Source: a bacterium (GTDB lineage Bacteria > Patescibacteriota > Gracilibacteria > JAUYGZ01). Taken from it: DNA of 64,000 nucleotides. Below, piece by piece: positions 29,662 through 37,411 of the stretch (within the stretch, counting starts at the first letter, position 1; every line of letters begins with the position of its first letter). Under the pieces are notes generated by a model. It was not told the origin of the DNA. It saw only the letters and a program-made list of their open reading frames with translations, and made no database searches. The stretch is from NCBI GenBank assembly GCA_030690415.1, contig JAUYGZ010000019.1, positions 1 to 64,000 of the forward strand, written 5' to 3'. Position numbers and translations under genes: made by a program.

Positions 29662-30046
29662 CATCGTCTGTGACTCCAATATCTGGATTGCCTTTTTCAA
29701 TGAAGAAGACAACCAGCACGAAAAAGCCAGAGAACTGATAGGACTACTCGAGCAACAAGAGAAACCATTACTCCTCACGAATTATATCGATCTTGAGTGC
29801 ATCACTATTCTCCTCAAAAGAAAAGGGATCCAAGCAAGTCAAAGATGGATCCGATTCCGGTCCGATGCAAAGCGGATCGAACAGCTCACTTTCGATAAAG
29901 AAGACCACAATGCTATCACCGAGCTCTTTCTCAAAGGGAACAATAAACACTTGTCTTTCATTGACATCTCATTGATCTTTCTCGCCACAAACAACAATCA
30001 GGTCTACACCTTCGACAATAAACTGCAAAACGCCCTCTCCTCCTAA
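29654..30046 (+). CDS. PIN-domain ribonuclease toxin
   Basis: IVCDSNIWIAFFNEED, NYIDLECITILL, LSFIDISLIFLATNNNQVYTFD. Confidence 0.82.
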   Translation: MNNIVCDSNIWIAFFNEEDNQHEKARELIGLLEQQEKPLLLTNYIDLECITILLKRKGIQASQRWIRFRSDAKRIEQLTFDKEDHNAITELFLKGNNKHLSFIDISLIFLATNNNQVYTFDNKLQNALSS

Positions 30047-30062
30047 TTCCTAATCCCAAAAA

Positions 30063-30509
30063 ATGCTCAAAGACCAACTCTACGCCGACATCATCACTGC
30101 CATGAAGGCCCGTGAAACAGTCAAAACCGAAGCCCTCAAGATGATGAAGGCTGAAATCATGAAACTCGAAGTGTCAGGCGCCAATATCGTCGCCGACGAT
30201 GAAGCTGTCACCCAGATCCTCAAACGCGGTATCAAACAGCGCCACGAGTCCGCCGAAGGCTTCAAGCAGGGAGGAAACCTGGCTGCCGCGGAAAAGGAAC
30301 TTCAGGAAGCGAAGATCCTCAAAGCCTATTTACCAGAACAGATGAGCGAAGAAGAGATCACAAAAGTTGTTCAGGAGACAGTGCGGGAGCTAGGCGCTTC
30401 CGGCCCCTCGGATATGGGGAAAGTCATGGCGGCCATTATGCCGAAGCTGGGGGGAAAGGCGGATGGGGGGCTGGTGAACCGGATTGTGAAAGAAACACTC
30501 ACATCATAG
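30063..30509 (+). CDS. yqeY: GatB/YqeY domain protein
   Basis: LYADIITAMKARETVKTEALKMMKAEI, YLPEQMSEEEI, GPSDMGKVMAAIMPKLGGKADGGLVNRIVKE. Confidence 0.93.
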   Translation: MLKDQLYADIITAMKARETVKTEALKMMKAEIMKLEVSGANIVADDEAVTQILKRGIKQRHESAEGFKQGGNLAAAEKELQEAKILKAYLPEQMSEEEITKVVQETVRELGASGPSDMGKVMAAIMPKLGGKADGGLVNRIVKETLTS

Positions 30510-30539
30510 AGCAGTCTCCTCGAAGGGTTAATTCACCTC

Positions 30540-30881
30540 TTAACACAGATCAAGAGAAAGAAGGATGGCCTTGTTGATGGCTTCCAACTGTTCTGGACTT
30601 AAGCCCCCCATTTTTCTGATCAACTGAGATTTATTAATCGTCATGACCTGTTCACACTTCACGGCTGATTCTTTCGTCAATCCATTCATGGCGGAAGGCA
30701 TGACAAGTGGCTGAGTGGAAAGATCTCGAATAACTGAAGTGAAAACACACACCATGGTCGTCTTGAGCAGGCTTTCATTGAGAAAATCATTTTGAACAAT
30801 GACAGCAGGACGAATCCCCTGAGGCTGGGAACCGCTTCCCTGAAAATCAGTCATATAAATTTCTCCTTTAGTAGGGGTCAT
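30540..30881 (-). CDS. MazF/PemK-like toxin
   Basis: TPTKGEIYMTDFQGSGSQPQGIRPAVIVQNDFLN...TTMVCVFTS. Confidence 0.82.
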   Translation of the reverse strand: MTPTKGEIYMTDFQGSGSQPQGIRPAVIVQNDFLNESLLKTTMVCVFTSVIRDLSTQPLVMPSAMNGLTKESAVKCEQVMTINKSQLIRKMGGLSPEQLEAINKAILLSLDLC

Positions 30882-31131
30882 TTGGGAGAATGTTGTCGGC
30901 ATAATTATTGCTGTTGAGTTTAACCAATTCGGTGCTTTCTTTTTGGAATTCCTCGTCACCCGCGAGTCGATTATACTGTTCTTGAAGTCTTAGGCCTTCT
31001 TCTCGCTTTTTTTCTGCTTCAATAAGCGCGGAAAAAACTTCACTTTTATTGGCATTTTTCCTTTTTACAAGCTTCAAGAAGTATTCATGAAGCTCTGTTG
31101 GGATTGAGAGAGAAAGGCGAGCTACTGCCAT
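30868..31131 (-). CDS. RHH-like antitoxin partner of MazF
   Basis: ARLSLSIPTELHEYFLKLVKRKNANKSEVFSALIE. Confidence 0.65.
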   Translation of the reverse strand: MAVARLSLSIPTELHEYFLKLVKRKNANKSEVFSALIEAEKKREEGLRLQEQYNRLAGDEEFQKESTELVKLNSNNYADNILPNDPY

Positions 31132-31271
31132 AATAAAACATTAATACCAGAGTAATACTATCATACTACTCATTCAAACTCAAGATTGCATTCTCGCACT
31201 ACCACTCCAGCGTTCCTCTCCTCCTCCGCTCCCACCCCATTTCCAACACTAGCTTCGAAGGACAGGCCACC

Positions 31272-32381
31272 TTACCATTCTAAGGTTCCACCGACTTGGT
31301 ATTCAGTCACCCTCGTCTCAAAGAAGTTCTTCTCCTTGCCGAGATCAATCGCCTCAGACATCCAGGGGTAAGGGTTTGGTGATCCATAGATAGCTTTCAA
31401 CCCGAGACGCTCCACGCGCCGGTCAGCAATGTGCTGGACGTATTCGCGAATGCCATCCTTGTTCAAACCTAGGATCCCATCTGGAATCACGTCTTCACCG
31501 TACTCAATCTCCAGCTCGACGCCATTCCTAACCATCTCGATCGTTTTCTGCTGAAATTCAGGAGTCCAGAGATCCGGGTTCTCATCCTTGATGGCATTGA
31601 TCATGTCGATGCCGAAGTTCATGTGCATGGACTCGTCACGCATGATGTACTGGAACTGCTCGGCCGTGCCCACCATCTTGTTTTGGCGCTGGAAGCTGAG
31701 CATCATCGCAAAAGAAGAGTAGAAGAAAATACCTTCGGTAATAACATAAAAAATGATCAGATTCTCCATGAATTTCTGTCGGCCTTCCGGAGTGCTGGTG
31801 GTGAATTCCGGATTCAAAATGCCTTCGGTGAGACTCACCGCGAACATATCCTTCTTGTAGATTGATTCGATTTCGCGGTACATATTAAAAATCTTGCTCT
31901 CATCAAGACCAACGGACTCGACGATGTACTGGTAAGAGTGGGTATGAACGGCTTCTTCAAAGGCCTGACGTAGCAGATACATTCGGCATTCCGGAGAGGT
32001 AATGTGCTTGTAAATAGCAAGAACCAAATTATTAGCGACAATGGAATCGGCAGTCGTAAAAAATCCCATCGTCATCTCGATCGCCCGGCGTTCATTGTCC
32101 GTAAGATCCTTGGACTTCCAGAGCTCGATATCCTTTTGCATAGAGATTTCCTCGGGAAGCCAGTGGTTGGCATTGCCGGCCTTGTAGGCGTCCCAGGCAA
32201 ATTTGTGTTTGATGGGGGAGAGCTGCACCACATCGCCCTCTTCACCATTGATGATACGGCGGTCATTCACATTCGGGCGCTCGTGGGTCATCTTGAAATC
32301 GCCATAGAAACTGTTGCGGATTTCTTGGGGACGCTTGATGGTTTTTGACGATTTTTCAGTGGTGTTTGTGGTGGTGGACAT
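31272..32381 (-). CDS. nrdB: Ribonucleotide reductase class I beta subunit
   Basis: WLPEEISMQKDIELWKS, RQAFEEAVHTHSYQYI, EGIFFYSSFAMMLSF, MRDESMHMNFGIDMIN, EKNFFETRVTEYQ. Confidence 0.96.
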   Translation of the reverse strand: MSTTTNTTEKSSKTIKRPQEIRNSFYGDFKMTHERPNVNDRRIINGEEGDVVQLSPIKHKFAWDAYKAGNANHWLPEEISMQKDIELWKSKDLTDNERRAIEMTMGFFTTADSIVANNLVLAIYKHITSPECRMYLLRQAFEEAVHTHSYQYIVESVGLDESKIFNMYREIESIYKKDMFAVSLTEGILNPEFTTSTPEGRQKFMENLIIFYVITEGIFFYSSFAMMLSFQRQNKMVGTAEQFQYIMRDESMHMNFGIDMINAIKDENPDLWTPEFQQKTIEMVRNGVELEIEYGEDVIPDGILGLNKDGIREYVQHIADRRVERLGLKAIYGSPNPYPWMSEAIDLGKEKNFFETRVTEYQVGGTLEW

Positions 32382-32416
32382 GGGAGGTTATTAAATAGTT
32401 CTAAAAGGTTGTATTT

Positions 32417-32497
32417 GTCATTGCGAGGAAACGAAGCAATCTGTGTTGAACGAATGAGATTGCTTTGTCGCCTGATTACAAGGCTCCTCGCAATGAC
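32417..32497. repeat. 81-bp MITE-like palindrome between nrdA and nrdB
   Basis: Perfect 13-bp terminal inverted repeats GTCATTGCGAGGA/TCCTCGCAATGAC plus inner cgaagcaatct/agattgctttg. Confidence 0.9.
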
Positions 32498-32503
32498 AGT
32501 CGC

Positions 32504-35386
32504 CTACTGGCAGGCCTCACACTCCGGCCCATTGAGGATGCTGCACATCTGCTTGTCGTCCGAAGCTTTCGCGAAAGATGAGGCATTCATGGGAGATTTG
32601 TCTGCCGTCATCGGTTGCGGCATCGACACCTCCTCGACCGCTGCTACCGTTGCAACAGCAGAACCCAATGCATTACTCCGAACCCCCGACTCCGAACTCC
32701 GAACTGCTTCGCGCTTGTGGGTAAACCCATACTTGGCTGAATTCACCGTGGACTTTTCAACCTGGGAGACACCAAGTGTTCGGAGATAATACGAGGTCTT
32801 GAGACCCATCTTCCAGATCGTGAAATAGATCTCGGAGAGGTCCTTGCCGGAGACTCCACGGGCGAAGATATTCAGCGACTGGCTCTGGTCGATCCAGCGA
32901 CCGCGATAGGCGGCGTGTTTCACGAGCCACATCGGACCGATTTCGAAGACTTCCTTGTACTTGCTCCGCAGCTTCTGAGGGATTGCTTCAATGGCCTGAA
33001 TACTGCCATCATAGAACTTAATCTGTTCGGACATATCATCATTCCAGAGATGAAGTTTCTTCAGATCCTCGATCAAATAATCGTTGACGACCGTGAATTC
33101 CCCGCTGAGATTGGACTTCACGTACATGTTCTTGTAGATCGGCTCGATACAAGGATATGAGCCCGTGATATTGGAAATCGTCGCCGTCGGCGCGATGGCC
33201 ATACAGTTGGAATTCCTCATGCCGAATTCTTTGACCATGGCTCTCAGCTTATTCCAGTCCAGAGTTTCATGACGAGGACAATCGATCTTCATACCCCGTT
33301 CTTGTTCGAGCAAGTCAATGGTGTCCTGAGGGAAGATACCGCGATCCCATTTCGAATCTTTGTAGCTCTGATAGGTGCCCCGTTCCTTGGCTAATTCGGA
33401 AGAAGCCTGAATGGCATAGTAAGCAATCACTTCCATGGACTCATCGGAGAATTTCACAGCCGCATCGCTGTCAAAGTTAAGGTCGAGCTTGTAAAAAGCA
33501 TCCTGAAGACCCATAATCCCCAACCCCACCGGTCGATGTCGTCGATTGGAGGTCTCAGCCTCTTTTGTGGGGTAGAAATTGATATCCACCACGTTGTCGA
33601 GCATGCGCATAGCCGTGCGGACGGTCGTCTCAAGAAGCTCGGAATTCAGTTTTCCATTCTCAATAAATTTGGGGAGATTGACGGAGCCGAGATTGCAAAC
33701 CGCGGTCTCTTCGGCGGACGTATTGAGAGTAATTTCCGTACAAAGATTTGAACTATGAACGACACCCGCGTGATCCTGTGGTGAGCGGATATTGCAGGGA
33801 TCTTTGAAGTTAATCCAGGGATGACCGGTTTCGAAGAGCATGGTCAACATTTTGCGCCAGAGATCGGCGGCTTTAAGGCGCTTGAAAACCTTGATCTTGC
33901 CCTCATCAACCATCTTTTCGTAATGAACATATCGCTCTTCGAAGGCCTTCCCGTAGAGATCATGGAGATCCTTCACATCGCTCGGAGTGAAGAGTGTCCA
34001 GTCCTTATTCTCCTGAACTCTCTTCATCATGAGATCCGGAATCCAGTTGGCGGTATTCATATCATGGGTGCGGCGGCGTTCATCACCGGTATTTTTGCGA
34101 AGCTCGAGAAAATCTTCGACGTCGAGATGCCAAGATTCAAGATAAGCACACATCGCGCCTTTTCGCTTCCCTCCCTGATTCACCGCCACGGCAGTATCGT
34201 TAGCAATCTTAAGGAATGGGATAACTCCCTGAGACTTCCCGTTAGTGCCTTTGATATGCGCTCCAGTCGCCCGAATATTCGTCCAGTCATTGCCAATCCC
34301 CCCGGCCCACTTAGAGAGCTGGGCATCATCGGCGATGAATTTGAAGATATGACCGAGATCATCATTGACGGTGGAGAGGTAACAAGAACTTAATTGAGGA
34401 TGCATCGTACCGGCATTGAACAAGGTCGGGGTCGAGCTGACATAGAGCATCTGCGAGAGCACATCGTAGAATTCCTTGGCTCGCATTTGCCTATCAGCGT
34501 CATTCATCGCCAATCCCATCGACACTCGCATCCAGAAGTATTGGGGTGCCTCGATACGCCGCCCACCGATGTGGATGAAATAACGATCGTAGAGCGTCTG
34601 AATACCGAGATAGGTGAAGAGCCCGTCACGTTCCGGCTTCAGATATTCGGCCAAATCTTGCAAATCATAGTGGTGGAGATCAGGGCTCATGCGTTCATGC
34701 TCGACGCCAACGGCAATATTCACCGGAAACATTTCCCGGTATTTTTTCTCGAAACTTTTCTGGTGCAAACCTTCGCCGAAGACTTCCTTGTAAACACTAT
34801 TGAGGAACATTCGCGCGGTCGCGTAGCTGTACGCAGGCTCCTTTTCAATACGTGCCTTCATAGTCATCACCACGGCCTTATCAATATCCTCTGTGCTGAT
34901 CCCTTCAAACATATCGCGCTTGGCCGCCTCGGCGAGCTCGGCCGCGTCAATCACCGTTTCAAAACCAACTATAGCTCTCTCAATGGCCGCCTGCAGTTTC
35001 TTGGTGGTAAATACCTCTTGCTGACCATTCCGTTTGGTCACCATCAGCTCCCTTTTCTTCATTTTGTCCAGCAATTCCTGTTGTCGCTTCTCAGTCTGCT
35101 GCTCACGATAGAGGATGTACGCTTTGGCGACTTCAAAAAACTCACTCTTCATCAAAGCTTGCTCCACCACATCCTGGACGTTCTCAACGGTGGGCATATC
35201 CGGCATCTCATCACCGCCAAATTTTTTCTCCAGCATCGCTACCACTTCCTCGGTCAGGGCCCCTGCAAAATCGAGATCGTGACGATTGGTAGAAATAGCC
35301 GCCTTTTCAACGGCACCGCGAATCCGAACGGGGTCGAAATCCACAATATTGCCATTACGTTTGCGGATTTGTGTAATCGAGGACAT
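32504..35386 (-). CDS. nrdA: Ribonucleotide reductase class I alpha subunit with two ATP-cones
   Basis: Two ATP-cone motifs (RKRNGNIVDFDP, TKRNGQQEVFTTKKL), NLCTEITLNTSAEETAVCNLGSVNL, C-terminal CEAC; start at MSSITQIRKRNG. Confidence 0.96.
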   Translation of the reverse strand: MSSITQIRKRNGNIVDFDPVRIRGAVEKAAISTNRHDLDFAGALTEEVVAMLEKKFGGDEMPDMPTVENVQDVVEQALMKSEFFEVAKAYILYREQQTEKRQQELLDKMKKRELMVTKRNGQQEVFTTKKLQAAIERAIVGFETVIDAAELAEAAKRDMFEGISTEDIDKAVVMTMKARIEKEPAYSYATARMFLNSVYKEVFGEGLHQKSFEKKYREMFPVNIAVGVEHERMSPDLHHYDLQDLAEYLKPERDGLFTYLGIQTLYDRYFIHIGGRRIEAPQYFWMRVSMGLAMNDADRQMRAKEFYDVLSQMLYVSSTPTLFNAGTMHPQLSSCYLSTVNDDLGHIFKFIADDAQLSKWAGGIGNDWTNIRATGAHIKGTNGKSQGVIPFLKIANDTAVAVNQGGKRKGAMCAYLESWHLDVEDFLELRKNTGDERRRTHDMNTANWIPDLMMKRVQENKDWTLFTPSDVKDLHDLYGKAFEERYVHYEKMVDEGKIKVFKRLKAADLWRKMLTMLFETGHPWINFKDPCNIRSPQDHAGVVHSSNLCTEITLNTSAEETAVCNLGSVNLPKFIENGKLNSELLETTVRTAMRMLDNVVDINFYPTKEAETSNRRHRPVGLGIMGLQDAFYKLDLNFDSDAAVKFSDESMEVIAYYAIQASSELAKERGTYQSYKDSKWDRGIFPQDTIDLLEQERGMKIDCPRHETLDWNKLRAMVKEFGMRNSNCMAIAPTATISNITGSYPCIEPIYKNMYVKSNLSGEFTVVNDYLIEDLKKLHLWNDDMSEQIKFYDGSIQAIEAIPQKLRSKYKEVFEIGPMWLVKHAAYRGRWIDQSQSLNIFARGVSGKDLSEIYFTIWKMGLKTSYYLRTLGVSQVEKSTVNSAKYGFTHKREAVRSSESGVRSNALGSAVATVAAVEEVSMPQPMTADKSPMNASSFAKASDDKQMCSILNGPECEACQ
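32552..32584. repeat. In-frame palindromic element in the nrdA tail
   Basis: cttgtcgtccgaagctttcgcgaaagatgaggc; encodes ASSFAKASDDKQ. Confidence 0.65.
32674..32704. repeat. In-frame quasi-tandem element in the nrdA tail
   Basis: actccgaacccccgactccgaactccgaact; encodes VRSSESGVRSN. Confidence 0.7.
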
Positions 35387-35478
35387 GGAAAAGAGGATAA
35401 AAAAATGAGAGGCTGTGAAAAGAACAAAAAGAACGGAGGGACGGTAAACAAGAACCCTCAGAAAAGACGAACGACTTA

Positions 35479-35526
35479 CTTCAATATATTGGGGCTCAAT
35501 ATTGAAGTACGCACTACATCTTGTGT
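35479..35526 (-). promoter_or_regulatory. Two NrdR-box-like sites upstream of nrdA
   Basis: Minus-strand ACACAAGATGTAGTGC (35511-35526) and CCCCAATATATTGAAG (35479-35494), start-to-start spacing 32 bp. Confidence 0.65.
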
Positions 35527-35704
35527 GCCAAAAGAATTTACACCTCAAGATCTCAACGGTCAAAAACATAGCATTGACTCCCCCATGAGGGAATGTTGTG
35601 ACAATTCTCACAACTGAGAAAAACCCTCCAATAAGCCAATAGAGAGCCTTTTGCTAATCGCCATAACAAGGTAAAATGAAACAAAAGCACCATCATTCAC
35701 CAGC

Positions 35705-35887
35705 ATGTCAGACGACAGTCAAACACATCAGCACCATGAACAATGCCAGGACAAAAAACAGCACTGCCACTGCTGCGGCCCGACAGAGTTTGAATTTCCG
35801 GAAGAACTGATGATACCAGAGCTCACTCAAATGAGAAAAGACCTCGGAGAAGAAGCCTTTTTGGAGATGATGAAGGCGATGATGTGA
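35705..35887 (+). CDS. Small His/Cys-rich putative metal-binding protein
   Basis: HQHHEQCQDKKQHCHCCGP N-terminus. Confidence 0.5.
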   Translation: MSDDSQTHQHHEQCQDKKQHCHCCGPTEFEFPEELMIPELTQMRKDLGEEAFLEMMKAMM

Positions 35888-35994
35888 GATTTCCCCTCCC
35901 CAAAAGGTCGTTTTTTTGCTATACTAAAGGGATAGTTTTTTATCTTGCAGCAGTTTTTTATCCCGGGACTAAAAACCAGTAACCAGCAACCAGA

Positions 35995-37362
35995 ATGCCC
36001 CTCCTCGACATCTCCCTTCGCAAGTTTTTAGAATTCGGAGCCTACGCCATCCCCGGTGTACTCTGCTGGTATTTTCTGTTTCGATTCCAAAACCGCAAAG
36101 CCCTACCAACGGAAACCGTACGGGACACCTTTTTCATCGGGACATTATCTGTCGTCCCCCTCTTCATGTACCAGTACGCCTACACCCATTGGGCACCGAA
36201 GCTTGGGACAGACTACCTCAGCACTCTGCTCCAAAATCAAAACATTCTCACGACCGTTCTCCAGACCATGATCGGTTTCGCCACGCTGGGAGTCTTCTTC
36301 ACCCTGGTCATTGGAGGTTTCACGATGTTTTACTCTCTCTTCACGAAGGAATCGTTCCGAAATACTCTCAGATCACTCCTCTCCGAACCACTCAACTTCA
36401 GCGCCACGACGCTGATCTTCGTCTTCATCCTACTCATCGATATCGCTCTGAGGACCTTCACCCCCTTTCAAATCCCTCCGGGACTCATTGGGACGACCTT
36501 CATCCTGGCCATGCTGGAGGAATACTCGAAACACCTCTTCGTCAGGCTTTTTGATGATCACAAGATCAAAAGCGTTGCAAACGCAGTGGAACTGAGCATT
36601 ATCGTGGCCCTGAGTTTTGCCTTTCTGGAAAACATCATTTACTTCACGAACAGTGCCTCAGGGAGTATTCAAAGTGTCATCATTGGTCGCACCCTCGTCT
36701 CCATGCTTGGCCACATCACCTTTTCGGCAGTCTTCGGATACTACTATGGGATTTCCAAGTTTGCTAAATCCGTCATGCATGTAGAAAGTGTCGAGACTCA
36801 CGCACCGGCCTTTCCCCAATGGGTCTACAAAATCTTCCGATTCAAAACCCACAACTCCTACAAGGCCCAGAAGATTTTTGAAGGGCTGTCCTTCGCGACA
36901 CTCATTCACTTTGTCTTCAACATATGCCTGGAATACAACTTCTTGATTGGTGTCATCCCAATCCTCGTCGGAGGCGGATACCTAATCTACCGAATTCTGA
37001 ATAGCGACATTGCCCAACGGGAATTTGCTCTGGTGGGATCAAAGGAAATGCCGGAAGAGGACTTCGAAAAACTGGTATGGAAGGTATCAGTGATGAAACA
37101 CCTGCAGAATATTAAAAAGGAACATCCGGATACGACATTTGATTCTCCGGGAAACAAACAGGAAAGAGAAAAAACTCCGGTACCGAAATTTCCCGAGGAA
37201 AAAGCGATCGAAGTAAAACCACCCATTACCTTTCCACCCGCCACAGAAGCGAAAAACAATCCTGAGGCTCAGCTAACTGCACCAGCAAATCCAACTCTAA
37301 AACCGGGAGAAGATCCCAAAAATCCCTCCAAAGAATGGGAAAAAGAGTGGAATTTCAATTGA
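35995..37362 (+). CDS. PrsW-family intramembrane protease-like protein
   Basis: Multi-TM; EEYSKHLFVRLFDD, FLENIIYF, GHITFSAVFGYYYG motif series. Confidence 0.82.
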   Translation: MPLLDISLRKFLEFGAYAIPGVLCWYFLFRFQNRKALPTETVRDTFFIGTLSVVPLFMYQYAYTHWAPKLGTDYLSTLLQNQNILTTVLQTMIGFATLGVFFTLVIGGFTMFYSLFTKESFRNTLRSLLSEPLNFSATTLIFVFILLIDIALRTFTPFQIPPGLIGTTFILAMLEEYSKHLFVRLFDDHKIKSVANAVELSIIVALSFAFLENIIYFTNSASGSIQSVIIGRTLVSMLGHITFSAVFGYYYGISKFAKSVMHVESVETHAPAFPQWVYKIFRFKTHNSYKAQKIFEGLSFATLIHFVFNICLEYNFLIGVIPILVGGGYLIYRILNSDIAQREFALVGSKEMPEEDFEKLVWKVSVMKHLQNIKKEHPDTTFDSPGNKQEREKTPVPKFPEEKAIEVKPPITFPPATEAKNNPEAQLTAPANPTLKPGEDPKNPSKEWEKEWNFN

Positions 37363-37411
37363 GCAAATCAGACATCAGAGGTTAAGATGAAAGTCCCTTA
37401 TTGGACGAACC

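Noticed and set aside
32417-32497. CRISPR-like interpretation of short repeats (also 47715-47825, 57807-58723)
   Set aside because: Only one or two copies, palindromic or very long, with no regular 30-40 bp spacers and no cas genes.
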